From an uncultured Clostridium sp. (GTDB lineage Bacteria > Bacillota > Clostridia > Lachnospirales > Lachnospiraceae), in assembly GCA_900555045.1 (NCBI GenBank), contig USJW01000125.1, forward strand, positions 1 to 13,637: DNA of 13,637 nt, read 5' to 3'. A program made the position numbers and the translations under genes. Shown in pieces: positions 8,057 to 13,637 of this stretch; position 1 is the stretch's first letter; each line of letters begins with the position of its first letter. The notes under the pieces were generated by a model. That model ran no database searches. It was not told the DNA's origin and worked only from the letters and a program-made list of their open reading frames with translations.

Positions 8057-8842
8057 ATGGAGAAACGGAAATTAGGAATTTTGGGAAACGGCTATCTGGC
8101 CGGAATCATTGTGGAGGCGTTTGAGAAGGGGCTGCTGCCGGAGTATGAGCTGGTGGGAATCCTGGGGCGCACCGGGGAGAAGACCCGGGCCTTAGCCGAC
8201 CGCGCGGGCTGTGCGGCGTGCGGCTCCATCGATGAGCTTCTGGCGCTTACGCCGGAATATATCGCGGAGGCTGCCTCCGTTGCCTCGGTGAAGGACTATG
8301 CGGTCCGGATTCTCGAGGCGAAGTGCAGCATGGTCGTGCTGTCCATCGGCGCGTTCGCGGATCATGACTTCTATGAGCAGGTGAAGCGCGCGGCCGCGGC
8401 AAACGGCAGCAGAGTACATATCGCCTCCGGCGCGGTGGGCGGCTTCGACGTGCTGCGCACGGTGTCCCTCATGGGACAGGCAGTGTCCGGGATCGAGACC
8501 CACAAAGGGCCGAAGTCCCTGGCCAACACCCCGCTGTTTGAGGAGCACCTCCTGACCGACACAGAGGAGTGCCATGTGTTTTCCGGAAACGCGAAGGAGG
8601 CCATCAGCCTGCTTCCCACCAAGGTGAACGTGGCGGTGGCCGCATCCCTTGCAACCACAGGGCCGGAGAACACCAGCGTGAACATCTACAGCGTGCCGGG
8701 ATTTGTGGGCGACGACCACAAGATCACCGCCGAGATCGACGGGGTGAAGGCCGTGGTGGACATCTACTCCAGCACCAGCGCCATCGCCGGCTGGAGTGTG
8801 GTGGCAGTGCTGCAGAACATTGTGTCCCCCATTGTATTTTAA
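8057..8842 (+). CDS. Aspartate dehydrogenase-like NAD(P)-dependent oxidoreductase (NadX/DUF108 family)
   Basis: NadX oxidises L-aspartate to iminoaspartate with NAD(P), or aminates oxaloacetate in reverse. The 261-residue protein has the N-terminal Rossmann motif GNGYLAG (10-16, GxGxxA), SIGAFAD (96-102), the family signature SGAVGGFD (124-131), KGPKSL (150-155), VNVA (190-193) and His221 in DDHKI, which lines up with the proposed catalytic His of this family. The frame runs upstream to 7907, but GGAGG at 8047-8051 and the start of homology fix the ATG at 8057. The C-terminal PxNPKTS signature is missing; SAIAGWS is found at about that place. The family call is firm, but aspartate as substrate is not. 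The next gene follows after 33 bp and is probably co-transcribed. Confidence 0.82.
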   Translation: MEKRKLGILGNGYLAGIIVEAFEKGLLPEYELVGILGRTGEKTRALADRAGCAACGSIDELLALTPEYIAEAASVASVKDYAVRILEAKCSMVVLSIGAFADHDFYEQVKRAAAANGSRVHIASGAVGGFDVLRTVSLMGQAVSGIETHKGPKSLANTPLFEEHLLTDTEECHVFSGNAKEAISLLPTKVNVAVAASLATTGPENTSVNIYSVPGFVGDDHKITAEIDGVKAVVDIYSSTSAIAGWSVVAVLQNIVSPIVF

Positions 8843-8875
8843 TTGAACTATAGCAGCGAAAGAGAGGAAAAATAT

Positions 8876-9772
8876 ATGTTTCGTAAAATTGTGGCCATTG
8901 AGCCGGTAAGCCTGGTCGCAGAGGCCGAGGAGGAGCTTAAAACCCTCGCGGGCGAGGTAGTTCTCTATGATGATATTCCGAAGGATGACGACGAGATCGT
9001 GCGCCGCATCGGGGACGCGGACGGCGTGCTTGTGAGCTACACCTCCCGCATCGGCAGCGAGGTGCTGGCCCGCTGCCCGCAGGTCCGCTACGTGGGCATG
9101 TGCTGCAGCCTCTACTCGGAGGCCAGCGCCAACGTGGACATCGCCTACGCCAGAGAGCACGGGATTACGGTGCTCGGAATCCGGGATTACGGGGACCGCG
9201 GCGTGGTGGAGTTCGTGCTCTGCGAGCTGGTGCGCCTGCTCCACGGGTTCGACCGCCCCATGTGGCGCGACCTGCCCTTAGAGATCACGGGCCTGAAGGC
9301 GGGAATTGTGGGCCTCGGCGTGTCCGGGACTATGATCGCCGACGCCCTGCGCTTCATGGGCGCGGACGTGCGCTACTACAGCCGCACGCGCAAGCCGGAG
9401 AAGGAGGCGGAGGGAATGAACTACCAGCCCCTGCCGGAGCTTCTCTCCTCCTGCGACGTGGTGTTCACCTGCCTGAACAAGAACGTGATCCTTATGGACG
9501 GGGAGGCGTTCGCCCAGCTGGGGAACGGAAAGATCCTGTTCAACACCTCCATCGGCCCCGGCCACGACATGGAGGCCTTAAAGAGCTGGCTGAATGCCGG
9601 CGGGAACACCTTTGTCTGCGACACCGCGGGCGCGCTGGGAGATCCGGCACTGCTTGACCACCCGGCGGTGATCTGCCCCAACGTCTCCGCGGGCCGCACG
9701 AAGCAGGCCTTCGGGCTGCTGAGTCAAAAGGTGCTGGACAATATCCGCACCTTCCTGGCCTCCGAGGCGTAA
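8876..9772 (+). CDS. D-2-hydroxyacid dehydrogenase-family NAD(P)-binding oxidoreductase, atypical active site
   Basis: The 298-residue protein has the fold signs of the D-isomer-specific 2-hydroxyacid dehydrogenases: an N-terminal substrate region with SANVD (84-88), a Rossmann motif GLGVSG (146-151) in a central domain, and CDVVFTCL (193-200). The classical catalytic Arg (NxSRG) is Ile226 in NTSIGPG, the Glu of the DVFExEP motif is absent, and the His of the PHIGG motif is Asn269 in PNVSAG. The segment after the second strand, YYSRTRK (167-173), lacks the NAD-specific acidic residue and suggests NADP(H). AGAGAGG at 8861-8867 supports the ATG at 8876 over a TTG at 8843. It may be an enzyme with different chemistry. 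It probably works with the preceding dehydrogenase. Confidence 0.82.
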   Translation: MFRKIVAIEPVSLVAEAEEELKTLAGEVVLYDDIPKDDDEIVRRIGDADGVLVSYTSRIGSEVLARCPQVRYVGMCCSLYSEASANVDIAYAREHGITVLGIRDYGDRGVVEFVLCELVRLLHGFDRPMWRDLPLEITGLKAGIVGLGVSGTMIADALRFMGADVRYYSRTRKPEKEAEGMNYQPLPELLSSCDVVFTCLNKNVILMDGEAFAQLGNGKILFNTSIGPGHDMEALKSWLNAGGNTFVCDTAGALGDPALLDHPAVICPNVSAGRTKQAFGLLSQKVLDNIRTFLASEA

Positions 9773-9795
9773 AAGGCGCGGCCGGGCGGCCTTTT
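9771..9795 (+). terminator. Probable intrinsic terminator after the dehydrogenase pair
   Basis: AAAAGGC (9771-9777) pairs with GCCTTTT (9789-9795) across a GC-rich loop that can itself fold further. The hairpin starts within the TAA stop of the second dehydrogenase gene. The T-run is only four bases, so termination may be incomplete. Confidence 0.55.
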
Positions 9796-9825
9796 AACCG
9801 GCCATTTAACCCCAAAACTTTGGGA

Positions 9826-9854
9826 TTGTAAAAACGACGGTTATCGACTATACT
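9826..9854 (+). promoter_or_regulatory. Promoter of the MATE exporter gene
   Basis: TTGTAA (9826-9831) and TATACT (9849-9854) are separated by exactly 17 bp, matching 4 and 5 of 6 sigma-A consensus bases. Transcription would start near 9861. A short inverted repeat, CCCAAA/TTTGGG, lies directly upstream at about 9811-9824 and could be an operator. Confidence 0.65.
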
Positions 9855-9861
9855 ATATGGA

Positions 9862-9917
9862 ACAGCGCCCCGGGCCACTTATGCCTGCGGGCGGGCGCTG
9901 TGCCGGGAAAATCCGGC
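9862..9917 (+). other. Structured 5' leader of the MATE gene (two hairpins)
   Basis: ACAGCGCCC (9862-9870) pairs perfectly with GGGCGCTGT (9893-9901). Immediately after, GCCGG (9902-9906) pairs with CCGGC (9913-9917) around a 6-base loop. The first stem starts at the predicted transcription start. Neither hairpin has a T-run. The ribosome binding site of the gene is weak (AAGGCAAGG near 9936-9944), so a translational switch is possible. No known riboswitch class is recognised. Confidence 0.45.
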
Positions 9918-9953
9918 AATACCAGATGAGACAGAAGGCAAGGCAATCGCACT

Positions 9954-11300
9954 ATGACAAACGATATGACAACCGGAAATCCGGTGAAGCTGATTATCTA
10001 CTTTATGATCCCCACCTGCCTGGGCAATATTTTCCAGCAGTTCTACAACCTGGCGGACTCCATCGTGGCGGGCCGTTTTATCGGCGTCAACGCCCTGGCG
10101 GCCATCGGGAGCACCAGCTCCCTCATATTCCTGGTGATCGGGTGGTTAAACGGCCTCACCAGCGGATTTTCCATTTTGGTGGCCCATCACTTCGGGGCGA
10201 AGAAATACGACCGGATGCGCCACTATATCGCTGTCTCCGTGATCCTGTGTGCAGCGTTTGTCGTGGTCATGACCGCGGGCCTGGAGTATTTCAACAACCG
10301 GATTCTGCGCCTGATGAACGCTCCCGACGAGATCATCGGGGACGTGGGGGCGTACATGGCCGTGATCTACGCGGGGCTGGCCGTGACGGCCGCCTACAAC
10401 GCGCTGGCGGCGGTGCTGCGGGCTCTGGGGGACGGCAAGTCTCCGCTGTATTTTTTGATCATCTCCGGCATCCTGAACGTGATACTGGACGTGGTATTTA
10501 TCGTGTATTTCCACATGGGCGTGGTGGGCTGCGGCTACGCCACGGTGATCGCGCAGGCGGTGTCCGCGCTGCTGTGCCTGATCTACATCATCCGCAAGTT
10601 TGAGATCCTGAAGCTGAAAAAGGAGGATTTTAAGCTGGATATTCGGGCGGCGGGACAGCTTCTCGGCATGGGAATCCCCATGGGGCTGCAGTTTTCCATC
10701 ACCGCCATCGGCACCATCATCGTCCAGGGGGCGGTGAACGCCTTCGGGGCCGTGTACATCGCCGGTTTCTCCGCCGCGGGGAAGATCCAGAGCATGGTCT
10801 CCACCGTGTTCGTGTCCTTCGGCGCGACCATCGCCACCTACGTGGGCCAGAACCGGGGCGCCGGCCAGCTGGAGAGAATCCACAAGGGCGTGAAGGCCAC
10901 CCAGATCATGATACTTCTGTGGAGCGCCGTGATGATCGGCGTGATCCACTTTGCAGGGCCGTACCTGGTGCGGATCTTCGTGGACGGCGGCCAGACGGAC
11001 GTGCTGGAGGCTTCCATGGTTTATTTCCGGACGGTGGCATGGTGTTACCCGTTTTTGGGCAGTATTTTCTTATACAGGAATGCGCTTCAGGGGCTGGGCT
11101 ACGGCCTTATGCCCATGATGGGCGGAATCTTTGAGCTGGCCGCGCGGTTCGCTGTCGTGGCGGCTGTGGTGAAGCCCTGGGGGTACATCGGCGTGTGCTT
11201 CGCAGATCCCGCTGCCTGGCTGGCGGCCCTGATCCCCATCGTGCCCTATTATTTTTACCGAATGAAAAAATACCGTCTGCCGAGGCGCCAAGCGCTGTGA
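9954..11300 (+). CDS. MATE family efflux transporter (DinF/NorM-like)
   Basis: MATE proteins are inner-membrane antiporters that export drugs or metabolites in exchange for Na+ or H+. The 448-residue length is normal and about twelve hydrophobic segments are present in two homologous halves. The start is typical of clostridial members: GNPVKLIIYFMIP (8-20), then GNIFQQFYNLADSIVAGRF, with Asp35 in the first helix, and the second half contains IPMGLQFSITAIG. The ATG at 9954 is preferred because family members start with MTxDMTxGNP; an ATG at 9966 is a possible alternative. It has its own promoter and leader. The cargo is unknown. The two dehydrogenases upstream make a related metabolite possible, by inference only. 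Confidence 0.92.
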   Translation: MTNDMTTGNPVKLIIYFMIPTCLGNIFQQFYNLADSIVAGRFIGVNALAAIGSTSSLIFLVIGWLNGLTSGFSILVAHHFGAKKYDRMRHYIAVSVILCAAFVVVMTAGLEYFNNRILRLMNAPDEIIGDVGAYMAVIYAGLAVTAAYNALAAVLRALGDGKSPLYFLIISGILNVILDVVFIVYFHMGVVGCGYATVIAQAVSALLCLIYIIRKFEILKLKKEDFKLDIRAAGQLLGMGIPMGLQFSITAIGTIIVQGAVNAFGAVYIAGFSAAGKIQSMVSTVFVSFGATIATYVGQNRGAGQLERIHKGVKATQIMILLWSAVMIGVIHFAGPYLVRIFVDGGQTDVLEASMVYFRTVAWCYPFLGSIFLYRNALQGLGYGLMPMMGGIFELAARFAVVAAVVKPWGYIGVCFADPAAWLAALIPIVPYYFYRMKKYRLPRRQAL

Positions 11301-11389
11301 GGCCGGACGGGTTAAGCGCAGCCGCAGCGCTCAAATGAGTGCGGCGGCCCACACTCGCATACAACACGCAGAGAAGAAAGGAACAGACA

Positions 11390-12181
11390 ATGGCAGATAT
11401 TAAATCACTGAAAAACCCGGACCTGATTCAGGCTTACCACCTGGTGCAGTACGACGCGACCCCGGAGCGCCAGGCAGAATTCATGCAGGAGGTGGTGAAG
11501 GCCCGCTACATGGCCCCCGCAACCTTCAGCCCCGAGCCGGAGACGGACGAGGACGGAAACTTAAAGTTCAGCGAGGATGCGTCCGTGATCTTCCCGGACA
11601 TCCGCAACGACAAGGGCGAGAAGTTCTTCCCGGCCTTCACGGACTGGAAGTCCATGCAGAAGTGGGAGATGAAGGAGGGCCAGCGCGTGATCTGCATGAC
11701 CTTCGACGACTACGCGGGCATGATTCTCCAGGACAACGAGGCAAACGGCTTTGTGATCAACCCCTTTGACGAGAACATCAAGATCGACCGCCAGGTGATC
11801 ATCTCCTTAAAGCAGCAGCAGGCCGCCTACTTAAAGCGCCAGCAGCTCACCTACGAGCGCAATCACCCCGAGGCAGCCGCCTCCAACGCGCCCATGGAGT
11901 TCCACGAGTTGGCTACATGGCCGGAGAAGATGCTGGAGGAGATCGTGGCGTTCTTAAAGGAGCAGCCGGTGAAGACCGCGTACATGCAGGGTGTGATCCA
12001 GGGCGACCGCAAGGGCTGCATGTTCATCCTGGACCACCAGGGCAGTGAGGACGCCATCTTCGGCGGAATCGCCCGCATCGCGCAGCCCTACATGCAGGGA
12101 ATGTACCTGTACATGGCAACCCCGGCCTCCGAGCTGGGCAGAAAGGCTATGGAGGGACTGGAGCCGTTCTATCAGATGTAA
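11390..12181 (+). CDS. SseB family protein (SseB N- and C-terminal domains)
   Basis: The 263-residue soluble protein has an SseB N-terminal domain (about 10-140, with FFPAFTDWKSMQKW and GFVINPFDENI) and an SseB C-terminal domain (about 165-263, with GCMFILDHQG and a Met/Tyr-rich end). The family name comes from an E. coli protein linked to serine sensitivity; the molecular role is unknown. AAAGGA at 11377-11382 sets the start; an upstream extension to 11339 has no support. It lies 89 bp after the MATE gene with no clear promoter, only a small hairpin (AGCGC/GCGCT, 11315-11331), so it is probably co-transcribed. A terminator follows. Confidence 0.85.
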   Translation: MADIKSLKNPDLIQAYHLVQYDATPERQAEFMQEVVKARYMAPATFSPEPETDEDGNLKFSEDASVIFPDIRNDKGEKFFPAFTDWKSMQKWEMKEGQRVICMTFDDYAGMILQDNEANGFVINPFDENIKIDRQVIISLKQQQAAYLKRQQLTYERNHPEAAASNAPMEFHELATWPEKMLEEIVAFLKEQPVKTAYMQGVIQGDRKGCMFILDHQGSEDAIFGGIARIAQPYMQGMYLYMATPASELGRKAMEGLEPFYQM

Positions 12182-12215
12182 TGTGATATTGTGTGCGCAG
12201 GTGCGCAGGTGTTTG

Positions 12216-12265
12216 AAAAAAGGCTTACGGGCCCGCAAAAATGTGCGGGACCGTAAGCCTTTTTT
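12216..12265. terminator. Strong bidirectional intrinsic terminator
   Basis: GGCTTACGG (12222-12230) pairs with CCGTAAGCC (12251-12259) and CCCGCA (12232-12237) with TGCGGG (12244-12249), with one G-A mismatch and a 6-base loop. Six A precede the stem and six T follow it, so it ends both the + strand SseB transcript and the - strand small membrane protein transcript. Confidence 0.95.
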
Positions 12266-12288
12266 GGTTAAACGCAGCAGCCCATGCC

Positions 12289-12519
12289 CTATGCCTCTTC
12301 ACCGGCGCTGCAGACGATCTTCACGTACTTGGCCATGAGCGGGATGTAGGTGACAATAAACACGGCCGCCGCCACGGCGAACAGCGGTTTCTTGCGCTTG
12401 GCGGGGACGGACAAGCCGATCATAATGCCCATGGAAATCAGGCAGAATTTCAGCACGGCGATCACCTTCCAGTCCGATTCCTGAACATACCGGTTGGCGC
12501 AGTCTAAAAATGTCTTCAT
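12289..12519 (-). CDS. Small two-helix membrane protein, function unknown
   Basis: The 76-residue protein has a polar N-terminus (about 1-18, containing YVQESDW), a hydrophobic helix (about 19-37), a short basic turn (AKRKKP, 40-45) and a second helix (about 46-63). A strong AAAAGGAGG, 7 bases before the ATG at 12519, sets the start; the longer frame back to 12585 is not supported. Promoter and terminator are both present, so this is a real single-gene unit. From memory, small proteins of this kind in Lachnospiraceae are sometimes labelled 'permease of phosphate ABC transporter', but nothing in the sequence shows permease domains or a nearby phosphate operon. Confidence 0.78.
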   Translation of the reverse strand: MKTFLDCANRYVQESDWKVIAVLKFCLISMGIMIGLSVPAKRKKPLFAVAAAVFIVTYIPLMAKYVKIVCSAGEEA

Positions 12520-12584
12520 TGCAGTACCTCCTTTTGCGGATGGGATGGATAACAGTCGATCGTGACAAGTTTTATGCTGTCTCA

Positions 12585-12593
12585 ATTATACCA
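12585..12593 (-). promoter_or_regulatory. Extended -10 promoter of the small membrane protein gene
   Basis: On the - strand TGGTATAAT supplies a perfect TATAAT (12590-12585) with a TGn extension. No good -35 box is seen at 17 bp. The transcript would start near 12578, giving a leader of about 60 nt. Confidence 0.6.
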
Positions 12594-12665
12594 TGCCATG
12601 GGCGGGTTTTGTACTGTTTTCTGATGGAAGAAAAGGGGAAACGGGAGGGACGTGGGCTGCTTCAG

Positions 12666-12740
12666 GGCCGGGCCGGGGAATATGCACGGGCGAGCGGCCG
12701 GGCCGGGGAAGATGCATGGGCAGAGCGGCCGGGGCAGGCG
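12666..12740. repeat. GC-rich imperfect tandem repeat, about 2.5 copies of 30-31 bp
   Basis: Copies at 12666-12695 and 12696-12726 share GGCCGGGCCGGGGAA, then (T/G)ATGCA(C/T)GGGC and AGC. A partial copy, GGCCGGGGCAGGCG, fills 12727-12740 and stops exactly at the deacetylase stop codon. The block forms the 3' flank of the deacetylase gene, where no ordinary terminator is seen. The rest of the 12594-12740 gap holds no supported gene. Confidence 0.75.
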
Positions 12741-13562
12741 TTATGCGGCCGGCGCGTTCACCAGGTCATCCAGTGACTTGAAGGTGTAGCCCATCTCCTC
12801 GTACTTTGTCAGCAGCTCATCTAAGATCGCCGCGTTGGTGGAGGAGGTGCTGTGCAGCAGGATCACGGCTCCGGGGTGGACGCGGCCCAGCAGCTTCTTG
12901 AAGGCCTCCTCCTTGGTGGGCTGCTTATCCTGGATCCAGTCCACGTAGGCCAGGCTCCAGAAAAAGGTCTTGTAGCCCATCTCGTTTGCCATCTTTAAAT
13001 TTGTCTCACTGTACTTGCCCTGGGGCGGGCGGTAGTACTTTTTCATGGGCTGGCCGGTGGTCTGCTGGTAGAGGGACTCCAGGTCGTTTAACTCCTTGGC
13101 GAAGGCCTCCTTGGTGGAGATTTTGGACATGTCCGGGTGGTGGAAGGTGTGGTTCGCCACCGTGTGGCCCTCCGCCACCATGCGTTTCACCAGGTCGGGG
13201 CTGGTGGATATGTAGTTTCCCACCACGAAGAAGGTGGCCGGGGCATTGTGCTTTTTTAGGGCGTCCAGGATGGGCGCGGTGTTGCCGTTCTCATACCCCG
13301 CGTCGAAGGTCAGATACAATACCCGCTCGTTGGTGTCCTGCACGTAGTAGGCGCCGAACTGCTTTAAGTAATCCGCCGTGGCGTTGCCCACGGGCGGCTG
13401 CCCTTCCTGCGGAAAGCTTAAGCCCCAGTTGCCCTCCGCGGAGGCGGACACGGCCTTTTCCCGGTGGGACTGCACGAGCTTCCCGGCCCCCGCGCCCACG
13501 CAGAAGGCCATGGTGAAGACGAGCAGCGTCCCCGCCAGATGTTTTAAATGTTTGCGTTTCAT
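12741..13562 (-). CDS. pdaA: Polysaccharide deacetylase, PdaA-like (delta-lactam-biosynthetic de-N-acetylase)
   Basis: PdaA removes the acetyl group from muramic acid in peptidoglycan so that muramic delta-lactam can form in the spore cortex. The 273-residue protein has an N-terminal signal anchor (about 8-27) and a NodB homology domain with all five motifs: TFDAGYENG (85-93, catalytic Asp87), HTFHH (138-142, metal-binding His138 and His142), RPPQGKYS (178-185), WSLAYVDW (202-209) and LLHS (235-238). The second Asp of the usual TFDD is Ala88; a changed residue here is typical of the PdaA group, whose Bacillus member has TFDNGYEN. ATG 13562, with a weak GGTGA before it, is preferred; a GTG at 13574 would add four residues. 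The symbol is by motif similarity, and other deacetylases of this family act on vegetative wall. Confidence 0.85.
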   Translation of the reverse strand: MKRKHLKHLAGTLLVFTMAFCVGAGAGKLVQSHREKAVSASAEGNWGLSFPQEGQPPVGNATADYLKQFGAYYVQDTNERVLYLTFDAGYENGNTAPILDALKKHNAPATFFVVGNYISTSPDLVKRMVAEGHTVANHTFHHPDMSKISTKEAFAKELNDLESLYQQTTGQPMKKYYRPPQGKYSETNLKMANEMGYKTFFWSLAYVDWIQDKQPTKEEAFKKLLGRVHPGAVILLHSTSSTNAAILDELLTKYEEMGYTFKSLDDLVNAPAA

Positions 13563-13599
13563 AGGAATTGTCACCGAAGTGGTTTTAGTTTAAGTATAT

Positions 13600-13637
13600 G
13601 GGGGGAGGGGAGGGGATATGACTGGAGGGGAGGGAGG
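13600..13637 (+). repeat. G-rich purine tract at the contig end, G-quadruplex candidate
   Basis: Runs of six, four and four G are separated by single A at 13600-13615, then after ATATGACT further runs of two to four G continue to the last base. The first block plus the GGGG at 13627-13630 could supply four G-tracts. It lies just upstream of a possible -10 (TATACT on the - strand, 13598-13593) of the deacetylase gene. It also marks the end of the window and may be the reason the assembly stopped. Confidence 0.5.

Noticed and set aside
8192..9244. Long 350-codon open frame on the - strand across both dehydrogenase genes
   Set aside because: It is His/Ala/Gly-rich, resembles no family, and mirrors the codon bias of the two clear + strand genes. 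It is a GC-driven shadow frame.
9862..9953. Known riboswitch (TPP, guanidine or similar) before the MATE gene
   Set aside because: None of the conserved core sequences of these classes that I know are present, only plain hairpins.
10146..10949. 267-codon - strand open frame inside the MATE gene
   Set aside because: It has a His/Asp-rich composition without hydrophobic core patterns and lies antisense to a well-supported transporter.
12193..12208. Tandem duplication of GTGCGCAG before the terminator
   Set aside because: Two copies of 8 bases are too short to separate from chance.
12510..12781. Open frames translating the GC-rich repeat on the + strand
   Set aside because: There is no ribosome binding site or promoter, and the peptide is only a translation of the tandem repeat.
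12986..13516. 176-codon + strand open frame opposite the deacetylase
   Set aside because: It is Pro/Arg/Gly/Cys-rich low-complexity sequence, antisense to a gene with five conserved motifs.
13588..13622. Sigma-G-type promoter for the deacetylase (TCATA, about 16 bp, CATATAC on the - strand)
   Set aside because: Attractive because pdaA is a forespore gene in Bacillus, but the -10 does not match the CATnnTA pattern and the -35 is imperfect.

Overview
The window looks like one contig from a spore-forming, GC-rich member of the Clostridia, most likely Lachnospiraceae. The evidence is protein style only: a fused two-domain FbpB-type permease, a PhoB/PhoR-like two-component pair, RapZ, a DinF-like MATE protein, an SseB-family protein, a PdaA-like deacetylase with a TFDAGYENG motif, and GC-rich genes separated by AT-rich promoters with strong GGAGG-type ribosome binding sites. 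No rRNA, tRNA, insertion sequence, phage gene or CRISPR array is visible. The first 13 bases match the end of the Illumina TruSeq adapter, and the last 38 bases are a G-rich purine run, so both edges are probably assembly limits.

Region 1 (about 14-7412) reads as a single six-gene operon on the + strand. It holds a lipoprotein substrate-binding protein, a fused double permease and an ATPase (a complete FbpABC/AfuABC-type importer), then an OmpR/PhoB-family response regulator, a PhoR-like histidine kinase that overlaps it by 8 nt, and a GTG-started rapZ 10 nt further on. A strong promoter (TTGACA-N17-TAATAT with an extended -10) stands before the first gene. It is surrounded by a 17-bp palindrome and three 11-bp-period direct repeats, the kind of site that OmpR/PhoB regulators bind. 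Two GC-rich stem-loops separate the binding-protein gene from the permease gene, which fits uneven expression of the two. The usual ferric-iron tyrosine pair is not seen in the binding protein, so a phosphorylated sugar or another organophosphate is a reasonable alternative substrate. RapZ is known in E. coli as a glucosamine-6-phosphate sensor, so this operon may join uptake and sensing of phosphorylated sugars. That link is inference.

Region 2 (7443-7811, - strand) is a lone receiver-domain protein with a His in place of the conserved Lys. It has its own extended -10 promoter and a strong terminator that faces the end of rapZ.

Region 3 (about 7966-9795, + strand) holds two small dehydrogenases under one promoter: an aspartate-dehydrogenase (NadX/DUF108)-like protein and a D-2-hydroxyacid-dehydrogenase-like protein. 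The second lacks all three classical catalytic residues, and the first lacks the usual C-terminal PxNPKTS signature. A MATE exporter with its own promoter and structured leader follows, then an SseB-family protein, ending at a strong bidirectional terminator (12216-12265).

Region 4 (12289-13637, - strand) has a 76-residue two-helix membrane protein, a GC-rich tandem repeat of about 30 bp, and a membrane-anchored PdaA-like polysaccharide deacetylase.
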